The notes under the pieces: model-generated
The model's input: the letters and a program-made list of their open reading frames with translations, nothing else
Databases searched by the model: none
What the model was told of the DNA's origin: nothing
Shown here: one piece after another, positions 7,629-17,159 of the stretch
Position numbering within the stretch: position 1 is the first letter of the stretch
Layout of the letters: each line of letters starts with the position of its first letter
Made by a program: the position numbers and the translations under genes
Source of the DNA: CALINF01 sp039980455
GTDB taxonomy: Bacteria; Pseudomonadota; Gammaproteobacteria; Pseudomonadales; Halieaceae
Assembly: GCA_039980455.1 (NCBI GenBank)
Contig: JBDXCG010000004.1
Location: 1 to 64,000 of the forward strand
Direction: 5' to 3'
DNA length: 64,000 nucleotides

Positions 7629-9380
7629 TTGGTCTTTTACCGAAGGGACAGAATCAATTTGCGCACTCTGCTAGACCGCTATCGTCACTCGTTGACAGAC
7701 TATGACTCTGCTCTGGCATACGCCGTGCTGGGTATCGTAGGCGGTGTGGCGTCAGGCCTGCTCGTTCTGGCATTTGAGCTGGCAATAGGCCAGCTGGGCG
7801 GCCTGTGGGGTATCGCCGGCGGAGAAGACTTCGAGTCGTTGCCCCGGTGGTTACAGTTCGGCCTGCCCGTCGCAGGCGCGCTACTGCTTGGCCTTGCGTT
7901 CTCTCTACTGAGGCCGGAAGACAGGGAAACCGGTATCGTTCATGTTTTAAGCCGAATGCACTCGCACTACGGGGCACTGCCGCTACGAAACATGCTGGTG
8001 CAATTCTTCGGCGGCGCTTTTGCCTTGGCAACCGGGCAGTCCGGCGGCCGTGAGGGACCCGGCGTACATCTCGGTGGTGCAGTTAATAGCCTGCTCGGCC
8101 AACGACTGGGATTACCCAACAACAGCCTCCGTGTACTCATCGCCTGCGGTACAGCCGGTGGAATCGCCGCGGCCTTCAACACCCCGCTGGCGGGCGTCAT
8201 TTTTGCGATGGAGGTGATCGTCGCCGAATACACTGTTGCCGGTTTTGTACCCGTGATGCTATCCGCAGTCTCTGCCTCTGCAATCAGTCGAAATCTGGGT
8301 GGCGGCGCAGCGCTGCTTGCCATCCCCGAAATACATCTAACCTCACTATGGGAAATCCCCTATATCATCTTGCTGGGCGTCAGCTGCGGCATGGCAGTTG
8401 CCTTGTTCATCAGGTTAAGCAAAGTATCTACCCGACTATCTCACTGGCCTGTGGCACTGCGCTTTTTACTGGCGGGCGTTTTCACTGGGTCGATCGCGCT
8501 ACTGGTTCCGGAGGTTCTGGGGATGGGATACGATACGCTCGACAGAATTCTGCAGAGCGAGCTTACACTCACACTGCTACTCGCCATTGCCGCTGCCAAG
8601 CTGGCCGCTACCAGCTTCAGCTGCGGTATGGGGATGCCCATTGGCGTGATTGGCCCCGGCCTTCTAATAGGCGCCTGCCTCGGTGGCGCACTGGGTCAGG
8701 TGGGGTCCATCTTCTTTCCCCAGTTCGCATCCGACCCAACGCTGTATATTGTGATTGGTATGGCAGCAGCGATGGGCGCCGTACTGAACGCCCCTCTGGC
8801 AGCAATATTAGCCGTGCTAGAACTGACACAAACAATCTCTGTAGCTATGCCAGCGCTTTTGGCAATTGTGGCAGCAAACCTGACAAACACCGGGGTATTC
8901 CGTCAGCGCAGTGCGCACCAAACCGTACTCAGACAGCTACAGCGAGCTGTACCGCAAGACCCGCTAAATCAGATGCTACACCGAACCGACGTAACGTCTC
9001 ACATGGACCCAAACGTGGTCCGGATAACCGCGTTGCTCGATTCCTCAGCTGCAAGGTCCATCATCGATGGCAACCCAATCTGGTGCGTGCTGACACGAGA
9101 GGCTCAAGACCTGTATCTGGTTAGCGGTGCTGAATTGGTGGACTGGCTGGAAGCACGGCCTGAAAATGAAGAGCAGGCCGATATCACTGAAGCGTCCATC
9201 CGACGCTGGACCATCGCGCCGGTGCCAGAGCAGGCAACCCTGAGACAGGCCATGGATACCATTCGTGCCAAGACTGTCGAGGCAGTATCTGTTTATGGTC
9301 GCGCGGCGGGCGGCACTCGCGTCTTGCGCGGCATAGTGACTCGCGAGAGTATAGAGAAATTCTCGTTGTCACGACTGTAA
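7629..9380 (+). CDS. CLC-family chloride transport protein with CBS-like tail
   Basis: Polytopic chloride channel or transporter of the inner membrane, 583 residues. The CLC selectivity motifs GREGP (residues 140-144, with the gating Glu142) and GVIGP are present. A pair of CBS-like segments occupies about 455-580. The residue that carries protons in E. coli ClcA (Glu203) aligns with Val196 in the IFAMEVIV segment. The central GSGIP loop is replaced by ETGIV and the Tyr445 position is His. These substitutions suggest a channel-like or differently coupled member. The start is a TTG at 7629; a second TTG at 7659 has an AGGGA upstream. Confidence 0.85.
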   Translation: MVFYRRDRINLRTLLDRYRHSLTDYDSALAYAVLGIVGGVASGLLVLAFELAIGQLGGLWGIAGGEDFESLPRWLQFGLPVAGALLLGLAFSLLRPEDRETGIVHVLSRMHSHYGALPLRNMLVQFFGGAFALATGQSGGREGPGVHLGGAVNSLLGQRLGLPNNSLRVLIACGTAGGIAAAFNTPLAGVIFAMEVIVAEYTVAGFVPVMLSAVSASAISRNLGGGAALLAIPEIHLTSLWEIPYIILLGVSCGMAVALFIRLSKVSTRLSHWPVALRFLLAGVFTGSIALLVPEVLGMGYDTLDRILQSELTLTLLLAIAAAKLAATSFSCGMGMPIGVIGPGLLIGACLGGALGQVGSIFFPQFASDPTLYIVIGMAAAMGAVLNAPLAAILAVLELTQTISVAMPALLAIVAANLTNTGVFRQRSAHQTVLRQLQRAVPQDPLNQMLHRTDVTSHMDPNVVRITALLDSSAARSIIDGNPIWCVLTREAQDLYLVSGAELVDWLEARPENEEQADITEASIRRWTIAPVPEQATLRQAMDTIRAKTVEAVSVYGRAAGGTRVLRGIVTRESIEKFSLSRL

Positions 9381-9416
9381 TGAGATTGCGCACAACGTCA
9401 CTCACAGGACTATGAC

Positions 9417-9836
9417 ATGCTCTGGCTGAAGGCCTTTCACATCATCTTTGTTGTTTGCTGGTTTGCCGGCATCTTTTACCTGCCACGCATCTTCGTGTAC
9501 TACGCGGCCAGTGAGCATCGTGAAACCAAGGAACAGCTGGCGATCATGGCACGCAAGCTATATCGGTTCGTCACGCCTTTCATGATTCTTGCCATCGGGT
9601 TTGGGCTGGCATTAGTCGCCACCAATCTGGAGTATTACCTGCAGGCCAAATGGCTGTGGCTTAAACTTGCCGGCGTGGCTTTCCTTGTGGTTTACCATTT
9701 TCAGTGCGGGCGCTACGTCTCGGCCATCAACCAGCACACCGACAATCACACCCATGTGTTCTACCGCTTTTTCAATGAAGTACCAGTGATCTTTCTATTC
9801 GCGATCGTATTGCTGGCAGTGCTAAAGCCCTTCTAG
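9417..9836 (+). CDS. hemJ: Protoporphyrinogen oxidase HemJ
   Basis: 139-residue membrane protein with four predicted transmembrane helices, matching HemJ (UPF0093/CopD superfamily). HemJ carries out the oxygen-independent-type oxidation of protoporphyrinogen IX to protoporphyrin IX. Conserved features are the N-terminal His in LKAFHIIFVVCWFAG and the lysine/histidine pair in LWLKLAGV...YHFQCGRY. An AGGA ribosome site precedes the ATG. It is followed by hemL and hemB, making a haem-synthesis neighbourhood. Confidence 0.93.
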   Translation: MLWLKAFHIIFVVCWFAGIFYLPRIFVYYAASEHRETKEQLAIMARKLYRFVTPFMILAIGFGLALVATNLEYYLQAKWLWLKLAGVAFLVVYHFQCGRYVSAINQHTDNHTHVFYRFFNEVPVIFLFAIVLLAVLKPF

Positions 9837-9853
9837 CAGGCCCTGCGCGTTAT

Positions 9854-9871
9854 GCGCACTCGATAGTGCGC
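9854..9871 (+). terminator. Hairpin after hemJ
   Basis: A perfect 7-bp stem GCGCACT / AGTGCGC with a 4-base loop, 17 bases after the hemJ stop. No T-run follows, so it may be a transcript-stabilising or weak terminator structure separating hemJ from hemL. Confidence 0.35.
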
Positions 9872-9979
9872 TCTCATTGCCCTGGAGCGCAGCTGGACTG
9901 AAACAGGTCATGACTGGCATTTAGGCGCGACAGCCGCAATAATCCCTCCCCCGCTACAACGCCAAGATGACACGACAAT

Positions 9980-11260
9980 ATGACCACTTCCCAGCAGCTT
10001 TTTGACCGCGCGCAACAACACATCCCCGGCGGCGTGAATTCGCCCGTTCGAGCCTTCAAGGCAGTGGGCGGCACGCCAGTATTTATCGATCGCAGCGAAG
10101 GGCCGTATGTCTTCGATTGCGAGGGTAAGCGCTACATAGACTATGTGTTGTCGTGGGGACCTATGATCATGGGTCACAATCACCCCCATGTGCGCGAGGC
10201 AGTCGTGAGGCAAAGCGAGAAAGGCCTCAGCTTTGGCGCACCCACTGAGCTAGAAATACAATTGGCCGACAGGCTGTGCGAAATAATGCCGGGTATGGAC
10301 CTGGTGCGCATGGTGAACTCCGGTACCGAGGCAACAATGAGCGCTATCCGGCTTGCCCGAGGTGCTACAGGGCGCGATACCATCGTGAAATTTGAAGGCT
10401 GCTACCACGGTCACTCCGACTCGCTTTTGGTAAAGGCTGGCTCAGGCGCACTCACATTGGGCGTACCCAGCTCACCGGGTGTACCGGTCTCGCTGGCCGA
10501 TCACACCATGACGCTCACCTACAACGATCCGGAAGGCGTGCGTGAAGCTTTCGCCCAACATGGCGAGCATATTGCCTGCGTTATCGTTGAGCCAGTGGCA
10601 GGAAACATGAACTGCATACCGCCGCAGCCGGGGTTTCTCGAGACGCTGCGAGAAGTCTGCACTCAGAGCGGCGCCCTACTCATCCTAGACGAGGTGATGA
10701 CCGGTTTCCGCTTCGGGCTGCAAGGTGCGCAGGGCTACTACGGCATCAATGCTGACATCACTACACTGGGTAAAATTCTTGGCGGTGGTATGCCAGTGGG
10801 TGCTTTCGGTGGCAAGCGCGACATTATGGAGCAAATTGCTCCCACAGGGCCGGTCTATCAGGCGGGTACTCTGTCGGGTAATCCTATTGCGATGGCAGCT
10901 GGCCTTGCCGCGATGGAGGTTATCTCCGAGCCCGGCTTCTATGAACCCTTATTTGAACGCACGGCACAATTGTGCGCGGGCATGGAGCACGCAGCGGAGA
11001 GAGCCGGCGTGCCATTTACCACCAACCACGCCGGCACCATGTTTGGCGGGTTTTTCACCGAGGCTGATACCGTTACCAACTATGCTCAAGTAATGGCTTG
11101 CAACAACGAAGCGTTCAACCACTTTTTTCATCACATGCTGGATTCGGGTGTTTATTTGGCACCTGCGTCCTACGAAGCTGGCTTCATGTCGGCCGCTCAC
11201 ACAGACGCCGACATAGAGGAAACCGTGGTAGCATCGGCGGCAGCGTTCGCGAGCCTGTAG
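9980..11260 (+). CDS. hemL: Glutamate-1-semialdehyde 2,1-aminomutase
   Basis: PLP enzyme converting glutamate-1-semialdehyde to 5-aminolevulinate in the C5 haem pathway. The 426 residues are the normal length. Visible motifs are HIPGGVNSPVRAF at the N-terminus, MVNSGTEATMSA for the phosphate site, DEVMTGFR, and the PLP lysine in LGKILGGGMPVGA. The ATG at 9980 has only a weak ribosome site. It lies upstream of hemB, which uses its product. Confidence 0.97.
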   Translation: MTTSQQLFDRAQQHIPGGVNSPVRAFKAVGGTPVFIDRSEGPYVFDCEGKRYIDYVLSWGPMIMGHNHPHVREAVVRQSEKGLSFGAPTELEIQLADRLCEIMPGMDLVRMVNSGTEATMSAIRLARGATGRDTIVKFEGCYHGHSDSLLVKAGSGALTLGVPSSPGVPVSLADHTMTLTYNDPEGVREAFAQHGEHIACVIVEPVAGNMNCIPPQPGFLETLREVCTQSGALLILDEVMTGFRFGLQGAQGYYGINADITTLGKILGGGMPVGAFGGKRDIMEQIAPTGPVYQAGTLSGNPIAMAAGLAAMEVISEPGFYEPLFERTAQLCAGMEHAAERAGVPFTTNHAGTMFGGFFTEADTVTNYAQVMACNNEAFNHFFHHMLDSGVYLAPASYEAGFMSAAHTDADIEETVVASAAAFASL

Positions 11261-11316
11261 CGTACGAGCATGAACCGCACCCCCCGGCCTTCTCAACAAT
11301 TCAGGAGCAAAAGACC

Positions 11317-12324
11317 ATGACTTTCAGCAGCCAGCGTGGCGCTTTTCCCCAGACGCGAATGCGCCGCCTACGAGCAAACGCATTCTCACGGCAACTGGTT
11401 AGAGAGAGCCAACTGTCTCCCGCGGATCTGATTTTTCCAGTGTTTGTTCTCGAGGGCGATAACCAGAGAGAGGCAATACCCTCCATGCCCGGTATCGAGC
11501 GCCTCAGTATCGACCTTTTGGTCAATCAGGCACGGGAACTGCAAGGCCTGGGTGTGCCGGCCATTGCATTGTTTCCTGTTGTTGGTGAACAGGGTAAAAC
11601 GTTGCTCGCTGAAGAAGCATTCAATCCCGAGGGCCTAGTACAGCGCGCAGTGAAATCATTGAAAGATGCGCTGCCTGAATTGGGCGTAATCACAGATGTT
11701 GCGCTGGACCCGTTTACCACGCACGGCCAGGACGGCATTATCGATGAGTCTGGCTATGTTATGAACGACGTAACCACCGACGTATTGGTTAAGCAGGCGT
11801 TATCGCATGCTGCTGCCGGTGCTGATGTAGTGGCACCGTCAGATATGATGGATGGCCGCATTGGCGCAATTCGCACACAACTGGAAGAAGACAATTTTCA
11901 CAATACGCTGATTATGGCGTACTCAGCTAAGTATGCGTCGAGTTACTACGGCCCTTTCCGCGATGCAGTGGGCTCTTCTCGCAACATCAAGGGCGGCAAC
12001 AAGTTTAGTTACCAGATGGATCCCGGCAACAGTGACGAGGCCTTGCACGAGTGCGCACTCGACCTGCAGGAAGGGGCCGATATGATCATGGTTAAACCCG
12101 GCATGCCCTATCTGGATATCGTTCGTCGGGTTAAGGACGAATTGCGCGCACCAACCTTTGCCTATCAGGTAAGCGGAGAGTATGCGATGCATCAGGCTGC
12201 GTTTGCCCAGGGCTGGCTCGACCGCGACGCGGTGATGATGGAGTCACTGCTTGCGTTCAAACGCGCAGGCTGCGACGGCATATTGACCTATTTCGCCCTG
12301 GATGCGGCGCGCGCACTTCAGTAG
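11317..12324 (+). CDS. hemB: Delta-aminolevulinic acid dehydratase (porphobilinogen synthase)
   Basis: Condenses two 5-aminolevulinate molecules into porphobilinogen. The start at ATG 11317 has a clear AGGAG at 11303-11307 and gives 335 residues. The frame is open further upstream but reads hemL out of frame there. The Schiff-base lysines lie in AKYASSYYGPFRDA and MVKPGMPYLD. The metal segment reads DVALDPFTTHGQDG, with Asp/Ala instead of the three zinc cysteines of E. coli HemB. This marks it as a magnesium-type enzyme, as in Pseudomonas. Confidence 0.96.
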   Translation: MTFSSQRGAFPQTRMRRLRANAFSRQLVRESQLSPADLIFPVFVLEGDNQREAIPSMPGIERLSIDLLVNQARELQGLGVPAIALFPVVGEQGKTLLAEEAFNPEGLVQRAVKSLKDALPELGVITDVALDPFTTHGQDGIIDESGYVMNDVTTDVLVKQALSHAAAGADVVAPSDMMDGRIGAIRTQLEEDNFHNTLIMAYSAKYASSYYGPFRDAVGSSRNIKGGNKFSYQMDPGNSDEALHECALDLQEGADMIMVKPGMPYLDIVRRVKDELRAPTFAYQVSGEYAMHQAAFAQGWLDRDAVMMESLLAFKRAGCDGILTYFALDAARALQ

Positions 12325-12330
12325 CTGAGC

Positions 12331-12993
12331 ATGCAGTGGCGAATCTCACTGATTGGAATCATTCTCGCGCTGGCGTCAACAGGCGTATTCGCCGAGTGCG
12401 AATGCTTGTGGAAAGGCTCCTTCTCTGAAGTACACCCTGAAACAGATCTTGTTATCAGTGGCACAGTCACAAACCTCAAAGGTAATTCAATTGATGTTTC
12501 TGTCGAGCGCTCGCTGCGCAACGACGAACCCAATCCCGAAGTGCGAGTGTGGTTGAAGACCGGCAGCTACTGTCGCCCCGAACCAGAGCTGTTTCCAGTG
12601 GGTTCGCAGTGGGTGATGGCATTGCATGAGATCACGGAAGAGGTTCCCGGTGGGTTTGACCCCACCACACCCAATATCAGCTACGGCAGGATTGGGGATT
12701 ACCAGCTTTCTAGCTGCGGCGGTTATTGGCTGTCTCAATCAGGCAATGTCGTCACCGGCAACCTGATCAATGCGCCGCGCTGGGTGCACGATCCCAAGAT
12801 GACGCCCGTGCTGGTAGATGTTGTCGCCCAGCATGTAACAGGGGCCATTGGCGATGAGTCGCTACTTCAGGCCAGCAAAGAAGACCCGGCACTACGCGAG
12901 CTCATGTTAGACACTCGCGCTTTCCTTCGTGGGGACGCCCCGATAGAGCCAGAGGAAACGCAGTTGCAACGCTCTTCTGAATCCGAGCCCTAG
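12331..12993 (+). CDS. Exported protein with NTR/TIMP-like start
   Basis: 220 residues with a signal peptide (MQWRISLIGIILALASTGVFA) cleaved just before ECECLWKGSF. A CxC motif right at the mature N-terminus, followed by a beta-rich stretch with further cysteines (SYCRPE, SSCGGYW), resembles the netrin/TIMP-like OB fold. It starts 6 bases after hemB and so probably shares its transcript. No enzymatic motif is visible and the function is unknown. The stop overlaps that of the convergent Nudix gene. Confidence 0.65.
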   Translation: MQWRISLIGIILALASTGVFAECECLWKGSFSEVHPETDLVISGTVTNLKGNSIDVSVERSLRNDEPNPEVRVWLKTGSYCRPEPELFPVGSQWVMALHEITEEVPGGFDPTTPNISYGRIGDYQLSSCGGYWLSQSGNVVTGNLINAPRWVHDPKMTPVLVDVVAQHVTGAIGDESLLQASKEDPALRELMLDTRAFLRGDAPIEPEETQLQRSSESEP

Positions 12994-13610
12994 CTTCGAC
13001 GCCAGTTTTTACGTCCTGGGTTCTTACCCTCGACCAGATCCATTAGCTCATCCAGCATCATCAATGACAAACCCCAGATACGTCGTCCCTCGAACATGTA
13101 GCAAGGCAGTGGCAACTTTACCCCACCTCGCTCCCACACCATCGTCGAGCGATTATCGGTGTCGAGCAAAAACTCCAGCGGAATCCAGACAACCTCAGCA
13201 ACTTCATAGTTGGGCGTAAACTCCACTTCTCGTTCGAGTCGAAAAACAAACGGGGCAACAGCCATGCCCAGAGCGAGTTTGTCGGGGCGCGCATTAATTT
13301 CAGACAAGCGGCCGATACACCGATCGGAATCCACCAACGTCAGCCCCACTTCTTCCTCTGTTTCACGCACCGCTGTGGCAAAGCCATGCGCGTCTGTCCT
13401 GTCCATACGGCCACCTGGAAACGCCATGTGACCAGACCACGGATCACCCTTTCGATCCGCGCGTTTGATCATCAGTACGTTAAGTTCACCTTCGCGTATC
13501 TGCAGAATCAGTGCCACAGCCGAACGCTTCATAAAGCGACGCAGTCGCGGTTTCGATGGCGTATGATCCGCCAACTTGTCTTCTATCAATTGCAATAGGG
13601 GAACGGACAC
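12990..13610 (-). CDS. Nudix hydrolase, CoA pyrophosphatase-like
   Basis: Predicted hydrolase of CoA or related nucleoside diphosphate derivatives (NudL-like). The CoA-Nudix signature MAFPGGRMD is followed by the Nudix helix AVRETEEEVGL carrying the metal-binding glutamates. I chose the GTG at 13610 (206 residues), which has TGGA upstream and a family-like N-terminus. In-frame ATGs at 13640 and 13667 would lengthen it. The substrate is inferred from the family. Confidence 0.82.
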   Translation of the reverse strand: MSVPLLQLIEDKLADHTPSKPRLRRFMKRSAVALILQIREGELNVLMIKRADRKGDPWSGHMAFPGGRMDRTDAHGFATAVRETEEEVGLTLVDSDRCIGRLSEINARPDKLALGMAVAPFVFRLEREVEFTPNYEVAEVVWIPLEFLLDTDNRSTMVWERGGVKLPLPCYMFEGRRIWGLSLMMLDELMDLVEGKNPGRKNWRRS

Positions 13611-13734
13611 AGGGCTTCCAGTGAAATGCAGACACGGCATTAAGCCAGCGCATCGCCGCGCTGACAAGCCGCGCTGTCGAAGCTACACTGGAAAGATCTG
13701 TAGAGCTCTAGAGAGCCACACCTGGAGAACGACC

Positions 13735-15690
13735 ATGCAACCATTCCGACGAACTGCGTTAGCTATCGCGATACTAGCTACTGTATCTGCCTGTAATCAG
13801 GACGCCACCGACGACGCTAAAGTCACTGAATCAAAATCAGATCCGGTATCGGTAGCCACGCCCGCTCCCTCAGCCGAGCAAACAAAAACGCAGCCGTATC
13901 CCAACACGGTCTTATGGGGCGATACCCACCTGCATACCTCCTACTCAATGGATGCGGGCTTATTCGGCAACCGCCTACCACCTGAGGATGCCTACCGTTT
14001 CGCCAGAGGTGAGGCCGTCACGAGCTCTACTGGCGTAAAAGCACAACTCACCACGCCTCTTGATTTTCTCGTGGTATCTGACCACTCCGATAATCTTGGC
14101 TTTTTCCCCAAGCTGGCCGCTGGGGATCCTACATTTTTAGCGGATGAAACAGGGAAGCGCTGGTACGACATGGTGCAAGCGGGTGGACAGGAAGCCGTGA
14201 AAGCTGCACTTGAGCTAGTGGATATGATCTCGCGCGGCACCTTCCCGGAAGCATTGTCGATTCGCCCTGGCATGCCAAGCTTTGAATCGGCTTGGCAAGC
14301 GATTACCAGCGCGGCTGAAAACGCGAATGACCCGGGTGAATTCACAGCGATGATCGGCTACGAATGGACCTCGCTGATACCACCAGGCGCGAACATGCAC
14401 CGGGTGGTGATCTATCGCGATGGCGCCGACAAGGCCAATCAGATCATGCCTTATACCACCGAGTTGCCCGAAGGTAGCCCCAACCCACGAGACCTATGGA
14501 AGTGGTTAGGAAACTACGAACAAACAACCAACGGCCAGGTACTCGCCATCGCCCACAATGGCAACCTGAGCAACGGCATCATGTTTCCGCTGATTGAAAG
14601 CTACGACGGCGGTAAGGTTGATACAGCCTATGCGACCACTCGAATGCGCTGGGAACCTCTGTATGAAATCACGCAGATCAAGGGCGATGGTGAGGCACAC
14701 CCATTTTTGTCTCCCAATGATGAGTTTGCAGATTTCGGCCAGTGGGATAGAGCCAATCTCAATGCCAGCGAGCTGAAAACCCAAGACATGCTGCAATACG
14801 AGTATGCACGCGAAGCATTAAAAATGGGCCTGGAGATTGAACAGCGAGAAGGCATAAACCCCTACAAGTTTGGCGTGATTGGCTCAACCGACTCTCACAC
14901 CTCTCTAGCCACAGCTGACAGCGACGAGTTCTTAGGCAAACACTCAGGCACTGAACCTGGGCCCAAACGTCTCGAACACGCCATGGCGGAAATAAACCAG
15001 ATTCGAATCGAGGGCTGGGAACAGCTTGCCTCGGGCTACGCCGGGGTGTGGGCAACCGAAAATACACGGCAATCGATCTTCGATGCGATGATGCGTAAAG
15101 AAGTTTACGCCACGACCGGACCACGCATTATTCTCAGATTCTACGGCGGCTGGGATTTCACCAATGCCGACGTGATGGCTGACGATATGGCCGCTCGAGG
15201 GTACGCGCGCGGTGTACCTATGGGCGGCGATCTCAATACCAACCCAGATGGCGATGCACCCACGTTTATGGTGTCGGCATTGCGCGACCCCAATGGGGGC
15301 AACCTCGATCGGGTGCAAATAGTGAAGGGCTGGCTTGATAACGAGGGCGCGCGCCAGGAAGCTGTCTACGATGTGGTCTGGGGCGATGCAGACACGCGCC
15401 AACCTGGCAGCGACGGCAAACTGCCTCCAGTGGGCAGCACTGTTAATGTAGCCGCCGCCAGCTTCGAAAACACGATTGGTGCGGAAGCTCTATCTGCTGC
15501 CTGGACCGACCCGGACTTCGAGCCCGGTCAGTCTGCTTTTTACTACGTTAGAGTACTGGAGATTCCAACACCGCGCTGGACAGCTCACGATATCAAGGAC
15601 TATGGCGCCGAGATGCCTGAAGGCATGGGTGACGATCAACTCGTGAATCAGCAGCGCGCGTATAGCTCGCCCATCTGGTACACGCCCTGA
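13735..15690 (+). CDS. DUF3604 lipoprotein (PHP-like metal-dependent domain)
   Basis: About 651 residues from the ATG at 13735. It has a lipoprotein signal peptide with lipobox VSAC (cysteine about residue 21) and a Thr/Ala-rich linker. The large DUF3604 domain has metal-ligand patterns typical of PHP phosphoesterases: GDTHLHTSYSMDAG, VSDHSDN, AIAHNGN and STDSHTS. It is probably anchored to a periplasmic face. The substrate is unknown. The frame is open back to 13576, but that extension lacks the signal sequence start. Confidence 0.82.
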   Translation: MQPFRRTALAIAILATVSACNQDATDDAKVTESKSDPVSVATPAPSAEQTKTQPYPNTVLWGDTHLHTSYSMDAGLFGNRLPPEDAYRFARGEAVTSSTGVKAQLTTPLDFLVVSDHSDNLGFFPKLAAGDPTFLADETGKRWYDMVQAGGQEAVKAALELVDMISRGTFPEALSIRPGMPSFESAWQAITSAAENANDPGEFTAMIGYEWTSLIPPGANMHRVVIYRDGADKANQIMPYTTELPEGSPNPRDLWKWLGNYEQTTNGQVLAIAHNGNLSNGIMFPLIESYDGGKVDTAYATTRMRWEPLYEITQIKGDGEAHPFLSPNDEFADFGQWDRANLNASELKTQDMLQYEYAREALKMGLEIEQREGINPYKFGVIGSTDSHTSLATADSDEFLGKHSGTEPGPKRLEHAMAEINQIRIEGWEQLASGYAGVWATENTRQSIFDAMMRKEVYATTGPRIILRFYGGWDFTNADVMADDMAARGYARGVPMGGDLNTNPDGDAPTFMVSALRDPNGGNLDRVQIVKGWLDNEGARQEAVYDVVWGDADTRQPGSDGKLPPVGSTVNVAAASFENTIGAEALSAAWTDPDFEPGQSAFYYVRVLEIPTPRWTAHDIKDYGAEMPEGMGDDQLVNQQRAYSSPIWYTP

Positions 15691-15737
15691 CTCCACCGCT
15701 ACTGCAACTGCGCGGAGTCAGTCTTGTCTACCGCGCC

Positions 15738-17159
15738 TTGCCCGCCCTTGCCGATATCGACTGGACCCTGCGTCCGGGTGAGCACTGGGCGTGCTTGGGA
15801 CCCAATGGCGCGGGCAAGACCAGCCTGGCGCGTATTTTAAGCGGGCAAGCTTCCCACCTATCCGGTGAGATGCAGCGGTCTCGCGATGTGCAAGAACGCG
15901 GCGTTGCCTACGTCTGCTTCGAACAAGCCAAGGCCTTGTGCGATCGTGATCGTAAACTCGACGATTCGGAGTTTCGTGCAGATGCTGCTGATCCGGGCAC
16001 GACGGTACGCAGCGCTATTTTAGGCAGCAACCCGGCCACCGCCGCCTATCAGCAGTGGATTCAACGCCTGCGCATGACGCACATCGAAGACCGCGGCCTG
16101 CGGTTTTTATCTACCGGTGAGATGCGTAAAACGCTGCTGGTCAAAGCGCTACTGAGTGAACCTGCCGTACTGATACTGGACAACCCTGTCGACGGCCTTG
16201 ATGCGCAGATGCAAATCGAAATGCGAACCGTGATAGAGGAACTGCTGACGCAGAGCAGCATGTCGGTACTACTACTGCTGCGAGCACAGGAAGATGTCAC
16301 CGCTGGCTGCACCCACTGGATGCTGCTCCGCGATGGCCATATTCTGCTGCAGGGGCCAGCCAGCAATGTGCGTTCTGACCCTGTCATTACTGAGGTATTG
16401 TCGCCGCCCTTGCCGAACTTCTCTACTCTTCCTGCCAGCGCAGAGAGGCCCTATCGGTTACCCGATGAGGGCCCAATGCTGGCTCTGCACGACGTTAGCG
16501 TTAGCTATGGCGATGTGCAGGTTCTTCAACGCGTGCATTGGGTGCTAGAGCGCGGTCAGCACTGCGCGGTGTCCGGCCCCAACGGATGTGGGAAAACCAC
16601 ACTGCTGAGCCTCATCACCGGCGACAACCACAAAGCCTACGGTCAAGACATCACGTTGTTTGGTATCAAACGCGGCAGCGGTGAGAGTGTGTGGGACATC
16701 AAGCAAAAATACGGGCAGGTAGATACGCAGCTGCATTTGAATTTCGCTCGCGGTATGAAGGCCCTCGAAGTGGTGGTCTCTGGTTTCTTCGACACTATCG
16801 GACTATTCGATGACTGGGGTGACACGCAGCGCCAAGCAGCAGATGCATGGCTTAGCGCTTTGGGGTTGGCAGAAGTTTCCCGGGAGAGTTTCGATGCACT
16901 GTCATTCGGCTTGCAGCGCATGGTGCTTTTGGCTCGGGCAATGGTGAAGTCACCCGCCATACTGCTACTGGATGAACCGACGCTGGGGCTGGACGGGTAT
17001 CATCGCCAGCTGATTCTACAGGCCATCGATCACATTGCGAGCCAGTCTGATACGCAGGTTATTTTTGTTAGTCACTCAGCGGGTGACCTCCCAAACTGCA
17101 TTAACCAACAGCTTGAGTTTGTTCCGCGCGAGGACGGCTTCGAAGTAACGACTCGCTAG
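15738..17159 (+). CDS. ModF-like twin ABC ATPase
   Basis: Soluble protein with two fused ABC ATPase domains, like E. coli ModF/PhrA. Domain 1 has Walker A GPNGAGKTSL but a weak signature (LSTGEMRK), Asn in place of the catalytic Glu after Walker B (ILDNP), and no switch His. Domain 2 is complete: GPNGCGKTTL, LSFGLQRM, LLLDEPTLGLD and VSHS. The first canonical start is TTG at 15738. The expected first beta-strand (LLQLRGVSLVY) is encoded upstream without ATG/GTG/TTG, so a CTG start at 15687 overlapping the previous stop is possible. No permease is adjacent. Confidence 0.8.
   Translation: MPALADIDWTLRPGEHWACLGPNGAGKTSLARILSGQASHLSGEMQRSRDVQERGVAYVCFEQAKALCDRDRKLDDSEFRADAADPGTTVRSAILGSNPATAAYQQWIQRLRMTHIEDRGLRFLSTGEMRKTLLVKALLSEPAVLILDNPVDGLDAQMQIEMRTVIEELLTQSSMSVLLLLRAQEDVTAGCTHWMLLRDGHILLQGPASNVRSDPVITEVLSPPLPNFSTLPASAERPYRLPDEGPMLALHDVSVSYGDVQVLQRVHWVLERGQHCAVSGPNGCGKTTLLSLITGDNHKAYGQDITLFGIKRGSGESVWDIKQKYGQVDTQLHLNFARGMKALEVVVSGFFDTIGLFDDWGDTQRQAADAWLSALGLAEVSRESFDALSFGLQRMVLLARAMVKSPAILLLDEPTLGLDGYHRQLILQAIDHIASQSDTQVIFVSHSAGDLPNCINQQLEFVPREDGFEVTTR

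Noticed and set aside
8348..9124. Long plus-strand frame (258 codons) in the CLC gene
   Set aside because: Out-of-frame shadow of the CLC coding sequence; its residues are Arg/Ser-rich noise without a domain.
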